From Trametes villosa (Eukaryota > Basidiomycota > Agaricomycetes > Polyporales > Polyporaceae), in NCBI GenBank assembly GCA_002964805.2, contig PUDQ02000027.1:62001-126000 (forward strand): a DNA stretch of 64,000 bases, given 5' to 3'. How positions within the stretch are numbered: the stretch's first letter is position 1; each line of letters begins with the position of its first letter. A program made the position numbers and the translations under genes. Under the pieces are notes generated by a model, which had not been told where the DNA came from, made no database searches, and saw only the letters and a program-made list of their open reading frames with translations. Shown here one piece after another: positions 12,701-25,009 of the stretch.

Positions 12701-15209
12701 AGCGAAGCCGAATCACGATGGCCGACGAATCGTCGATGTCTGCACCCCCATCGAAGCAGGTCGAAGCTCGAAGCCTGCGTGGCGGTACGAGGCGATGTGC
12801 AGGCCCTTCAGGGCTCCTGGAGGCTGAAACTTGCGTCGGCAGCAGCCCTCCAGAATCTTTTAATTCCGGCGGCTCGGGGGGCTCGGGTGGGCGATCTGTG
12901 AACGCGATAGGACGCACCAAAAGGGCCGGAAGCTATGCGCGCCCGTGACCTCGGAGGCTCTGGTGTGAGTGCGCCTGGAGGCGAGGGAGGACGAGGGAGT
13001 GTGCATGTGAGCCGGGCGCCGCGATGGCCGACTCGGAAGGTCATGATGCGCCTGCGAATTCGACGGATCCGCCGCTCTCAAGCGCTCGCGCACACGCGAG
13101 CCCAAGCAGCTGAGCTCGCGTACGGCCGTCGGTACGCTGCGCGCGCCCCGCGGCCGGGCGGGAGCGCCTTCTGGATGGGCTGCAGAACGAGACGACGATT
13201 CTGATGCGGTCGAATTACAACTCCTCCGAGCCACGGCGAGCGGGATGTGTTGAAGTCGACACTCGTACACTGCCACATCCTGCACCGTGATCAGGGCTGG
13301 CGGGGGCGCGGAAGGCTGGGATGGAGGCAGGCACGCGCGGCCACAGCCGCATCGCAGCCGCATCTGCACGCGCCCCGCCTGTGGTGCGGTGCGACGAACA
13401 TCCTCGCATGCGAGCATCCGCGCTGGTTGCAAGAACTATGTAGTGCTGGCTACGGTGCGCCGTGCCGGAGTGCGCGCGGGAGCGAGGCCGACGCGGGGAG
13501 TGTGCAGCTGCTAGCCGGGGCGGATGACGTTCTGGGCGAGCTTCGGGGGATCGCGCGCCGGTCTGCCCTCCGAAAGCGGATCATCTTACATAGCTCGCGC
13601 GATCGGGCGCGAGGCGTTGGGTGCGAGCCTCGAGGCAGACGAGGGGCGACACCCACCGACGTCGCTTCGCTCGTCGTCGCGACAGGAGGCTGCTAGAACT
13701 CCTCACGCTGACACGGAAGCTTGCTCTGTATATATCTGGTGCACGTAGTCGGGATCTATCCAACTCACTGCCACGAGGACCACTGGGAGCGATTAAGACC
13801 GCACCGATGGACAGCGATATAGGACGTATATTGATGGGCTGTGGACGATTAGCCCGACGAAAAGAGCCACTGGAGGGGCGAGTAGATGAGATCATCATCA
13901 CCATCTGCCACTGGGAAACATGCCGGAGGTAGTACTGCGAGCGTCCACTGTGGGGAGGCGGAACCCGCAGGTTTTGGCCCGTTTCGGGCATGGATACGGC
14001 TCGCACGTCCCTGTTCCGACACGGACGGGGCTCTCCCGGCCAGATCGTCCAGCGTGATCCAGGTACGGATGCGTCTAGAAAGAATGGAACGGCGCACTCC
14101 AACGTGGCGGTGAGTAGCGAGGATGTGCAGCCAAGACACGGCGAGCCTCGAGCAGAGGCTCGTCCACTGCAACGCAGCGCAGAAATTGAATCGCCGTTAT
14201 TGTCGTCTGAAATCTCTGCGATGCGGACGTCGATAGGGGTGTCTAGCACATCCGGACAAGGAATCCGCCGGGAGCCCAACGGAAGATAACACACCTCGGT
14301 CATGGTGCGCGGCTTACAATTGGCCGAGCAGAGTCTGTCCCGGAGAAGACAGCGGAGCACGAGTGTGACAGGCCAATGACGACGTGTTTGATCTTCGACG
14401 CTGCGCGACCGCACACACCTGTCCGCGCACGTAAACCTCGCTCCGGGCACCAAGGAGCGTTTGCTCATGTTGCACGCGCGTTTGTACGAAGCTGAGACCA
14501 GCCGCGGGTGCAGTTTCCGAGGACAAGCTCAGGTCTCTCTTCGTCCACATGGTTGCACTCTTCTTCGATTCGGAGAGGTCGGGCAAGGCTCGCTAGAGGG
14601 GAGCACCGCAGCACTGCATCTCGGGAGTTCGGACAAGAGAGAGAGGAGGTCGGGTAGAGATCGAGAGAGGCGCGCGCGACGCCGTGACCAAAATCACGGT
14701 GCGCAGGCGTACGTGAGACGGGGACGAGGGATCGGAAACGGAGCAGTGTCACCGAGGAGAGGGAGGCCAGCCATGGCGGCGAAGCGAATCTCGATGGGGG
14801 CCGGAAAGGAGTATATTGGAATAAACGGAGGGGAAATGATGATGATGGATGGGTGCGAAGCCGCAAGCGCTAGCGCGCCTGGGGCCGGTGCAGGCGATCT
14901 GTTCTGCTCTCGCGTGGGATATTGAATTCGTCGGAGGGCGTACGCGAGTGGGGGATCCGGAGAGGGGCAGGGACCCTTGGTGACAGAGATATCATCTCTC
15001 CTCCATCATGCCGTCGCCCTTCTTTCCTCAGCCTCCTCTCCGACTCGACCCCTTCCCCATATACCCCGACTGAACCAGCCACCACCAGCTCCGGTCCCCC
15101 TCCCGCCGCCTCCACCGCACCTACTGAGCCCTTTCCCCCGGGCCTCCACCTACCTGCGCCCACAACACGATCCGCCGTTCTGACCGCCGGTCAGCTTCTC
15201 TCACATCCC

Positions 15210-18200
15210 ATGGCACTCAAAGGCCTTCCCTCGCCCTCCAGTGGCGACAGCAACTCCCCATCCCCCGAGCTCGCATCTGACGGCCCCTCTGCCAACGCGT
15301 CTCCCATCTCCGCCTCCACCTCACTCTACATCTCCCACGCCTCGGATGAGGGCGAGTCCACCGGCAACCAGAGCTCGCGAGGCACCCCGACGCGCTTCAT
15401 GTCCGATCTGACGCGCTCCGGCTCGACAGGCAAGGGCGGATGCTGGTACGCCTACCCTTCCACTGCACCCGTATACATACCCGCTCACACTCCCGCTCCT
15501 CGCCGCCCCCTCGTACCCGGCAACCGCAGGACATGTCGCGTCCGTCGAAAGGTATGTATCACGGCGCAGCCCGTTTCCTGGTGATACCATCATGCTCACC
15601 TTGCCCTTCCCCGCCTTCTCTTCCCTGCCCCTCCCACCCGCAGAAATGCGACGAAGAGCGCGACGGCGACTCGTGCAAGACGTGTCTTCGCCTCCGCATA
15701 AAGTGCCTCGGCTGGGGCCCCAAGCGGCCCGACTGGATGCGGGTGCGTCTATCACATCTCTAGGTCGCGCCACCGCGGACTGTGCTGATGCGATGCGCCC
15801 CTCTTCCCCCGTACCCTCCCCGACGCCCGACGTCTGCGCTGCCCGCACGTCCGCGCGCGCCCCGCAGGACAAGGAGAAGGTCGCCGCGTACAAGGCGGAC
15901 ATCAAGGAGCAGCTCTCGCGCATGGGGCTCATCCGCGGGCAGCCGCGCCAGCCCTGGCACGGCGGCCTCGCCTCGTCCTCGCAGCCCCCGACGCCAGGCG
16001 CCGCCGGCCCCGGGCCCTCGACCTCTCTGCGGCGCAGCCTGAGCGCACGGGAGTACCGCCGCGAAGCGGGCTACGTGCGCGGCGCGCCGTATCACCTCAC
16101 TGGCCTCCCCGGCGCCGCATCCGGTAAGCCGTCCTCCCGTCCGCGCGCGTGCCCGTGCTCGTGCCCGTGCCCCGTGCCCGCGAAGCCGCGCCTCCATTTC
16201 GCCTATCTTGGGCGGGCGAGGCTATCGCGCACGGTGCGCGAAGACGAAGACGGGCACGCCGACGTAACCTTCCCGGGGTTTCATGGCCGCTGACCGAGGT
16301 TCCTGCAGGGGCCGACCACCACCCACATAACCACCCCTCCGCGGCGTCGTCGTCCCGCGCGAGCCAGATGTCCCCCATGGTCAGCTTCCTGCCCACCCCC
16401 ACGAGCGCGTCCATGTCCGACCCCCTCTATGGCTTCAATCAGCCAGCATCGTCGATATCGCTGCTTGGCGGCGACGACTCACATTACGGCTTCCCTCCTG
16501 TTCCAGTACCGTCGACACCACAGCAGGCGATCCACACTGAGGAGTATATCGCGTACTACTTCAAGCATGTGCGAGAGTTGCAGTTCGTGTTCTGCGGAGA
16601 CTCGCTCGCAAACATCCTGTATCCTGTGAGTATCGTTGCTATCAGTGAGAATCCCCGCCGCGAGGATGCCAGGGACATCGAGGACGGGCAGCCGCACCTT
16701 CCGTTCTTCCCTTCTCGTCCCTCGAGCAAACGTCAGATTCGCACTCAGCGAATCAGTGCTCGCCATGACCCGGCGCCGCACAAATCAATTTCGACTCTGT
16801 GCGCCAAAGTCGTGCTTCGCGCGACGCCGCATCGCTTCTCCGCGGAACATTGACCGCCCGCCGTCCCTGGCCTCGCGTGTTTCGAAAGAGAACACCGGTC
16901 ACTGACGCATCCGCCCGCCCACAGATCATCCAACAAGAACCGACCGGCGTCGTCGCGCTCACCCTCTGCGCCCTCGCGGCACTACACCATGCGCGGGCAC
17001 GGATGGCGCGCGGCGCGGACCCGATCGCGGAGGATCCGGACAATGAGAACGCGACGCCGCGGCAGTTCTACGACCGTGCGCTGTACCGGCTCGTGCACGC
17101 ACCACAGACGAACGGCACGGGCCAGTACTCGGATTCGGATGCGATCGCAGCCGTGCTGCTCATCTCGTATGCCTGCTTGGGTGGCGGCACGATGGACTGG
17201 GCGACGCCGCTCGATCTTGCGTGCGAGTGGCTCGGGCAGACCGGGATCTACAACGAGGAGAACCCCAAGTTGACGCTCCTGAACATGTCCACCACCGCGA
17301 GGTTTGCAGCGAAAGGCATCATGGTACGTCCAACGCTCGCATAGCTCCAAGGCACAGAGAGGCTGATCGAGAACCGACGACCTACCAGTTCATCGACGTG
17401 ATGGCGAGCATCACGCTGAAGCAGCCGCCGCGCTTCCTCTCGCTCTACAAGCGGCTCTTCGGCGGCGGCGCGGGCTTCTGGGCGGCGCACGGGAGCCCGG
17501 GGCAGCACGCGGAGCTGCGCATGGACGGGCTCACGGGCTGCCCGAACGACGCGCTGCTCGCGCTCGCCGAGATCTCCGCGCTCGCGCACTGGAAGGCGTC
17601 CGAGCTGCAGAACGGGAGCCTCAGCGTGCGCGAGCTCATCCGGCGCGGCGACATCATCGAGAAGGAGCTCCGGGAGCGCGCGACGGGCATCCGCGTGGAC
17701 GAGGACGAGTACAAGAGCCTGGCGGGCGCGGAGATGGGCGTCGCGCCTGCGGGCCTCCCGATGGCGATGGGCCTCCCGCAGGTCCAGCCGGGGATGTCGG
17801 GCGCGTCGAGGTCGCCTAGGACACAAGTAGACACAACGAAGCACTGTATCGCAGAGATGTTCCGCGAGTCGGCCGTGCTGTACCTGCACACCGTCCTCAG
17901 CGACTCCTCGCCAGGTATGCACGCTCACCTCCGCGCCTGCCCCGTCGTACACGACGCTCATGTCTCATCTCTCTTCGCAGGTGTCCCAGAGATCATGAAC
18001 GCCGTGGAGCAGATGATGAAGCTGCTGAACGAGCTCCCGCCGTCGGGGTACGACCGCGCGCTCGTGCTCCCGCTCTTCCTCGCGGGGAGCATGACGAACA
18101 ACCAGATGATGCGCGAGGTCGTGAAGCACCGCTTCTTCATGCAGGACGCGACGATGGGCAACGTCCTCCTCGCGCAGACGGTGATGGAGCAGATCTGGCT

Positions 18201-18309
18201 CCACCGCGAGGGCCTCAGCCGCTCGCAGCGCCCGGGCTACCCCCCCGCGCCGATAGGCGACTGGCGCGACCGCCTCCGCATGGAGTGGGCGAGCCTGCTC
18301 CTGATCTGA
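15210..18309 (+). CDS. Zn2Cys6 transcription factor with fungal trans domain (paralog 2)
   Basis: Exons 15210-15445, 15530-15551, 15644-15742, 15868-16123, 16309-16625, 16925-17323, 17389-17914 and 17981-18309 join in frame to about 727 residues. The zinc cluster reads GCW-TC-RVRRK-KCDEERDGDSCKTC and onward to KCLG. It keeps all six cysteines and is assembled from three exons, one of only 22 nt. The C-terminal half carries the Fungal_trans_2-type domain (AEMFRESAVLYLHTVLSDSSP, then VPEIMNAVEQM) and aligns with paralog 1 (KVYLHTVLSGDYPACPEIMNAV). The start is uncertain: the frame stays open upstream to about 14922 without an ATG, so 15210 is the first in-frame ATG I can support. The 16626-16924 intron is 299 nt, several times the local norm. 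Nuclear regulation is inferred; the targets are unknown. Confidence 0.82.
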
Positions 18310-21300
18310 AGGCACCATCACCACCCCATCCCATCCCGCGCCCCCGTATCGTTCGGCTCGCGACGCCACGGCAGGTCGGTCGCCCTTCGTCGCCTGGCGA
18401 GGTCAACCGCATCCACGACCCTCACGACTTAAAACGCACTCACCTACAGATGCCGCATATAATCCGTCTCCCCTGCTCTCCCGCCTGTTACCCCCTTCCA
18501 CACTTCTAACGCCTCGCTCTCCCGACGTATACCCCGGCGGGTATAGAACCCGACCGGTCTGTGTTTTTCTCTCTATATTCAGTGTATCCTTGATCGTCCT
18601 ATGTACTGTCTCTATTAGCTATGTCTCGTATGGTACGAAAGAAATGGAACTCGCCTCGTGAAACCTAGAACACGCAGAGAACTGAGGGATGAAGAAGGCT
18701 ATCAAGGAAGTCGCCACCAGAGGGAATGTGGAAGACGCTCGGTATACGGAGGAAGAGACCAGATGATGCAAACGCCGAGGGCGCCTGAGATCCATCCTGG
18801 CCCAGATCGAAGAGGTGTTGTGGCCCAGCAGCACGAGTAGGTGTTACGGATTGCAAGATGGTAGGAACCGAGGAGATATAGAGGGCCAAAGTCAAGTGAT
18901 ATAGAACAAGAGTTTGCGTTACGCACTAGAACAGAGGTGAAGCATGAGGATGAGCAGCACACATAAGAGGTGGCGAACGCGAAGAAAAGATTGAGCATTC
19001 ACCTGTAGCATATATAGTCGCGCCCAGTGTGAGACACATGTCCTCGAGCGCGACAGGGGAGGTATCGGCGCTGTGCGTAGTCGCGGATCAGGGATAGGCT
19101 AACCGTGATGGCACTGGATCGGTCTCGGACGCGGATGGCTATCTCGAGCGTCGAGACGATGTGGCGCCTGGGCAGCGAGCGTTGCAAAGTACAAGGCAGA
19201 CAGTAGCCAAAGCCGGAGGATCGACCGCAAGCTGCGTCGGAAGACGAGACGCGGGGAATGGTGCGTTGTGCGGTTGAAGGGAAGACAGCGATCAGGGAGC
19301 AGTTCGGCGCAGTCCTGGGCAGCAGAGATGATGTGCGCGAGGATGGGCGGAATGAGGGAAGATCGCCCACATCTGGGCAGGCTGTGTGGTTGTATGCGGT
19401 CGTACGGGGCGTCTGCGCCGTCGGGCGAGCGCACAAGCAGCGGCAGGACGTTGCGCGCCTTGGACGGCGTGCGGGGAGCAGGGCGGGGCAGAGAGCTGCT
19501 AGCAGAGAGCGACAGAGCCAGAGGGTATATACCGATACACCGGGGATTCCGGAGCCAATCAGGACGCGTCCTTCCACCGGCTATCGCTGATAGAATGTGC
19601 GTGCCGTTAGCCGGAGAGCAGTCAATGCACCGGAGTCGCGCACCTCGTTCTCCGTCCTCTGCTCGTCGTTCTGCTCTTCGCCCGCGCTCTCCTTCAGTTG
19701 CGCTGGTGCTTGCTCGGTGTGGGAGGTGCAAAGGCCGTGGGCGGCGACTGCGTGAGCATGCTCCATCTGCCCTTATAGCGCGCCGCCCAGCGGGTCCGCG
19801 CCGGATTGATCTGCTTCTGCTTAGCCTCGCCGCCCTGGTCCTGCGCGCTGCCCGCCCATCTGCCCAATTTCGTCCTGTTTCTCCTATGCGATCTTCCTCT
19901 TGTCCGTGCTGCCCTGCCGACCTGGGCTCAGTTCGTCGATCATGCTTGCTTCACTCGTGATACCGTCGCTGCAGCGAGGGCCAACCATCCACTCTGTCGC
20001 AACCCGACAGTGCGCCAACGTCTTCTGCGATCCAGGAAGGACCGGTGGGGCGCTGCGTATAGATGAGCCCAAACACTTGCGCCCACTTACGCTCAAGGTT
20101 ACGCTCGCGCCCATACGCGAAGTTGACCGCGCAGTGCGGCCCCAGTACTCCCAATAGCATCCAGTTCCGACCAGCGGGGCTCTTCCACCTTCCACCTTCC
20201 GCACTCTCCGTAATTCTCCCAAGACAACCTTGGAACAAGGGGCCATCTGTTGATATCCGCACTTCTAGTCTGGCCCTGGACGCCTTGCGCCCGCCGGACG
20301 TCGCTCGCAGAATGCATTCTCTTTCTGGTACAGAAGGAGCAAAGGCGCAGCCGCACGCATGACGTTCGGGCGCGCCGCGGGTTACAAGAAGCAGCACAAC
20401 GGGCGGTAAGTCGCAACCATATCATCACGCCTCCGAGCGCGCGCCATCTCCGAAGCTCCCCCCAGCGCGCGTTGGGACCTGTCCCTCCCGGACGCGCGCG
20501 GCATTGTCAGCGACATTCGTCACCGCCGGCGCTGTCGGTTGACAGCGGCGACGATGCGGATGGGGCGCGTGCCGACGGCGCCGCTGTTCGTTCGCACATG
20601 TCGCGCTGTGTAACGGACAGTGACAAAGTCGCCTTGCTCGCCGGGCGTTGAATGCGAGGTGGAGGATGGTTTGGGCCACGCATCTGACAGGTGTCGTATG
20701 CGGCGCCCGACGATGTTCCATACAACTCCCTGGGAGCAGCGCTAGCTATGACAAGGAGTTCATGAATTGTGACGCTGGCGACCATCAGGTCTCCTGTCGC
20801 CCTTGCGGGTTCTCTCGCGGAACCGTCCTGTCAACACCAGTACTTAGAGCGGGACAAGGCATCGGACCAATGTCGGCCTTGCTCAAACCGGTGGTCTAAA
20901 CACCGTACAGGATCCTGCTTGTACGTCGCGTAACTTCCTGAATGACACGCGCTCGACCGTTGACAATGACCTTGAGAGTAGGATCAGATCATGTGGAGAA
21001 CATGAACTGTACGCTTCGGCACTCGCTGCGCCTGTCTGCGTACGGCGTAAATGAATCCCTACCCGCGCGGAATCGCCGGAGCAAGCAGTGGCAAGACTTT
21101 CCGATGGTGTGTTCCCCTTCACAGACCCATTCTTGCGGCGTACTCCCTTGTATTTCTGATAACATGCATCCGACACAATCCAAGTTTTTCTCGGGCCTCC
21201 CTCCGGGGTCCCCCTCCACCTCGCTATGCTGCTTACAGGCATGCAAAGTTCACCGCCTTGTGCTTCTCGCCCAGTATCTCCTTCCGGGCCTTCGACTGCG

Positions 21301-22471
21301 GTGGACGCAGTTGGCGCTAGTCCCCTTGAATGGGGTCGTTCCTCGGCACAGGCCCCCCTGGCCATTCTTGCGCCGCGTCTCCCTCGATGGCGCTGCGGGT
21401 TCCGTGGCACAGGTGCTTGATGATCGAGCTCGATCGTACGGGGCCCTGTTACTTACGTGTATCTAGAATGCACACCCTGGGTGCGGCGCACTCCTGGCAA
21501 TGAATGGACACCCAAACTTAGGTTCTGAAGCGCCTTCGCATTCTGTGGCCAGGACGGCTGATACATTGCGCACCGTGGGCGACTGGCATCGCCTTCGAGT
21601 CACCTGGGAGGATGTGTTCCTCACGTCTGAGGCACGATCTGACTTACCACTGAGAAAGCATGGCGCCGGGCAATTGATGTGCCCCATGTTGAAACGACTG
21701 CTCACGGGGCATGAAGTTCTGCAGGCTGTGCGATCGTACTCGGTACAGCGTACACGTAGCATCGCATTGTGGTCGAAGCTCCTGCGTCCTTGGGTGGACC
21801 AGAGTGCATGATCTCGCGTCATGTTACTACATAGCTAGGTTCTTCGATCCCGCACGAATCGTGCTTCGTGCTATTAGTATCATGACGGAAGCGAGGGCTG
21901 CATCTGGCTTCTGTAAACTACGGTTTACGTTCGACAGGTATACTGCGTCCTCGATCTTTCTGCATTGAGATACATACCTGCCATCTATCGAGTGTTTGAT
22001 ATCAACCTTCGCGCTTCCCGAGGCGCCGCTGCACAGAATAGGCACAACATCACACGAACTTGTTATACACCGCCCCGAACCTCATACGCTGAGATTGGGG
22101 CGCTCCGAAACTATCATACAGGAGATGGACATCGACATCGAGCCGTGCATGTGGTACAAGTACACCCACGCAAGGTCCGCCCGAACTGGGATGTCGCGAG
22201 CGCGCGTGGCGGAAAGTAAGACGAATGCAAAACGTAAGAGAAAGTTACAGAGGAAAGAAAAGAAAGCATGTCCGAGCATATGCATACTCATACCGCATAC
22301 TTTTGTCCGGGCTTCGAGAGCCACATGTCACGAACCGCAAACCGCACGCCGCAAGCCACATAGAAGTCGCTGGAGCCGCATAACCGTCCACATCGCACCC
22401 CCCAATCGGCCGTGGTCGGGCTCGCTCGCCTAAGAGGAGGTCACGCCGCCACCTCGAGGGCGCGCTTACGC
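18310..22471. other. 4.2-kb region with no recognisable gene
   Basis: Between the stop of the second regulator and the convergent DnaJ gene I see no domain, no consistent exon-intron pattern and no similarity to other genes in the window. Open frames such as 18999-19577 (-) and 19268-19960 (+) overlap one another antisense and look like chance frames in GC-rich DNA. A TATA-like sequence near 19528 has no gene attached to it. Confidence 0.45.
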
Positions 22472-24230
22472 CTACACCGGGAGCTTGAGGTGCATCGCGT
22501 CCTTCAGGGTCTGCCAGCGTGACCGCTGCAGCTTCTCGGAGTCCGGGAAGACGAAGTCCCACCTGCCGCGTGTGTGTCAGTATCGAGGGCTCTCCCGCAC
22601 CAATACCACCCCAAACGCGGTCTCGCGAGCCTAGGCTCGCAAGCGCAGGGACGCGCGTAGGTGAGAGCGGCGGGAGAACGGAGACACGCACCGAATGACC
22701 ATGTCGCCCATCCCGACCACACACCCGTTCTTGCGCACAGGCATCCCCGCGCCGTATATCCGCGTTCCGTCCGCGGCCTCGACGAGCGTGCGCGGGATCG
22801 GGATCGTGTACTCCTCCCCGTTGATGCCCCGCACGTATACCTCGTCCTCCTCTTCCGAGGGTGGTGGAGGCCCGTGTTCCAGCCCATGTCCATGTCCGAA
22901 CCCGTGGCGCATCTGGCGGAACGCCCCTTTGCCAAGCCGGTACAGTCCTCCCCCGCCGTTCCCGCCACCGTGTCCGAGCTCGCTTCCCGCATCGCTGTGT
23001 AGCCCACCAGGAGGGTACGCTGCAGGCGTGTGCATGTCGACCCAGGGTACGCGAACGGGGAGGACGAGGTCGTCGCCTTTGCGGACGAAGCGCACGTGCG
23101 GCGCCTCGGCGACGACGAACACGATGTCCTGGAACGAGCCGTCCGCACGCTGGTTCCCGACGCGCGGGACACGTATCCGTGTCCCTGTCGTCCATCCCGG
23201 CGAGACGTGTACGTCGATCTGCACTGTCTGTCTGCGCTGGCCCCTCGCTGCGCCAGGCGCGGTTGCGTGTGGTGGGTGTTCGGCGTTGAGCGTACGCGTG
23301 ATGCGGTAGCGGTGCACAGCGCCGAAGTAGAGGTCCTCAAGCGCGAGGTGGAGAGGGAAGATCCAGTCCTTCGTCGTCGCAGAGAACGCGCGCGGCGAGC
23401 GCAGCGGCTTGAGGGGCGTCCCGAGGTCGATGAACTCGTAGTCGTCCTCTCCGAGTGCCGCCTTCTTCTCCTTCACCTTCTCCTTCGCACGGCCGTGCTT
23501 GGAATGAACGTGTGCGTGTGCGTGGGCATGGGCAGACCTGCGGATCCCGATGGACCGTCATGTGAGCGCCGCACGACAATGTATGAGAGACCCGGATTGG
23601 TCGCGCACCCTGCTTCTGAAGACGAGTCCGAGTCCGTATCTTGATGGTGACGGTGCGAGGGCTTTGATTGCGCGCGCGCGGCTTTGGGCGCAGCGTCGGC
23701 TCCGCGATTGCTCGATCGTGCTGGCTTGCTATCTGCCTTCGCGTGCGAAGCTCCGTGTTTGTGCTTATGGTGCGAGTCCGTCTCCTTGGCGGTGGTTTCG
23801 GTCCCGCGGGAGGTCGATGACGACGCGGTCGGAGCAGAACCCGCCCAGAATGGCCGGCGCGAGGAGGAGTCGGTGTCTTTCCTGGGCTTCCTGCGCTTGT
23901 TCCGTTTCCTGCAGACCTCCGCGAGCGCCTTGTACGCCTCGTTCACCTAATCGTAGAGGGTCTCGGATGAGAGGGCTTTCGTTTTGCCAGCTCAGCAGAC
24001 GTACCTCGATGAACTTCTGCTTTGCCTCCTCTGGGTCCGCATTGTGACGATCAGGATGCCACAGGAGTGCCTGCGCGCAGTATGAATACCAGTGGAGACC
24101 ACGTCCAATGGCGGAAACAGCTTACCAGCTTCTTGTATGCAGCCCTGACGGCGTCTTCATTAAGATCTTCGGGCTTGAGACCTAACGTCTCAAGCTGCTT
24201 GTTCACCACGTCTGTTGTAGCTTCGGGCAT
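22472..24230 (-). CDS. Type II DnaJ (Hsp40) co-chaperone, Sis1-like
   Basis: On the minus strand, exons 24126-24230, 24005-24070, 23609-23946, 22692-23537 and 22472-22562 give about 481 residues. The J domain occupies about residues 8-66 and is built from three exons. It contains helix II (EDAVRAAYKKLALLWHPDRHN), the HPD motif that stimulates Hsp70 ATPase activity, and the helix III end NEAYKAL. A Ser/His-rich disordered linker follows, including an alternating His-Ala tract encoded just after the 23538-23608 intron. The substrate-binding C-terminal region begins near LALEDLYFGAVHRYRI and continues through the motif NGEEYTIPIPRTL. No CxxCxGxG zinc repeats are present, so it is a class B rather than class A protein. 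Expected role: delivering unfolded clients to cytosolic or nuclear Hsp70. The linker is longer and more polar than in yeast Sis1, which has a Gly/Phe-rich one. Confidence 0.85.
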
Positions 24231-25009
24231 CGCTGGGTATAGGCTCAGACAGCGTGAATGGTGGCGGAGAGGGGGGAAAAGGCCACGAAAATGCGGGGCA
24301 AAAGAGACAGGGTCGGCAAGGGGAGGAGAGCCTCGACCTCCCGCTCGGTTATATGCCCTGAAGTAAAAGAAAACGAGGCGTGCAGTCCTCAGAAGCCGCC
24401 GGATCTCCTCCACAGGCCGGAACGTTGCAGATTACGAGTAGCCTTGGACAAAAGAAGGAATGCGACCCTTCGCGGGGCAGCCTCGTGCCAGGCATGCACG
24501 ATGGGGCGCACTCTGCCCACGGCGGCGACGATGATCCCGGCAAGCCAGCGGGATGGGCCTGCGTTCCGAGCTGATTTGGACGGTGCGTCACCGAGATGCG
24601 GATGGCCCCGGAACGCATTCAGCGAATGGGAAAGTCGCTAGGCGAGCAGGCGGTTTGCACGCTGTCGCTTGTGATGGGGCTGGCGGCGGGCATGCGCCCG
24701 GCTAAGCAATGCCGACGCTGGGGAAGAGAGGTCAGAATGCACCGAGCACTTTGCGGGTCGTGTCCAGCCTGTGAAATGTCGGGACATATGGCGACGCCGA
24801 CCTTCTACATGCATTCTCAGGCCCGAGTGCCTAGTACATGAAGCCTCCTGTCGCGCTTGTTTCTGGCCACCGCGCTTCAAGGCGGTGGCGAGGAAGCGAC
24901 GGGAGGTTCGAGAGCATGTAGGGCTCCGAGCTACCGAGTATGATGCGAACATGATACGGCTATATGGGCTGCCGATCCTTTGGCAGTCATCTGAAGGGGT
25001 GGATTGTCT

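Larger units (their letters stand above)
6699..15209. other. 8.5-kb region without recognisable genes between two paralogous regulators
   Basis: The first few hundred bases are a pyrimidine-rich 3' UTR-like tract. The rest is GC-rich, with many overlapping short open frames on both strands, none with a recognisable domain, consistent exon pattern or paralog in the window. It contains a CGCCTT-type hexamer run at about 7270-7303 and a CAGAAGT-type tandem repeat at about 9745-9776. The end, after about 14990, is CT-rich and may be 5' UTR or N-terminal coding sequence of the second regulator. Long untranslated RNAs or a large regulatory region are possible but not shown. Confidence 0.5.

Noticed and set aside
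4156..18309. Mating-type locus with divergent regulators
   Set aside because: Both regulators are Zn2Cys6 proteins in the same orientation; no homeodomain pair, pheromone receptor or pheromone precursor is seen.
19268..19960. Open frame of 230 codons (+) overlapping another of 192 codons (-)
   Set aside because: No recognisable domain, no splice pattern, and Arg/Ser/Ala-rich translation typical of GC-rich noncoding DNA.
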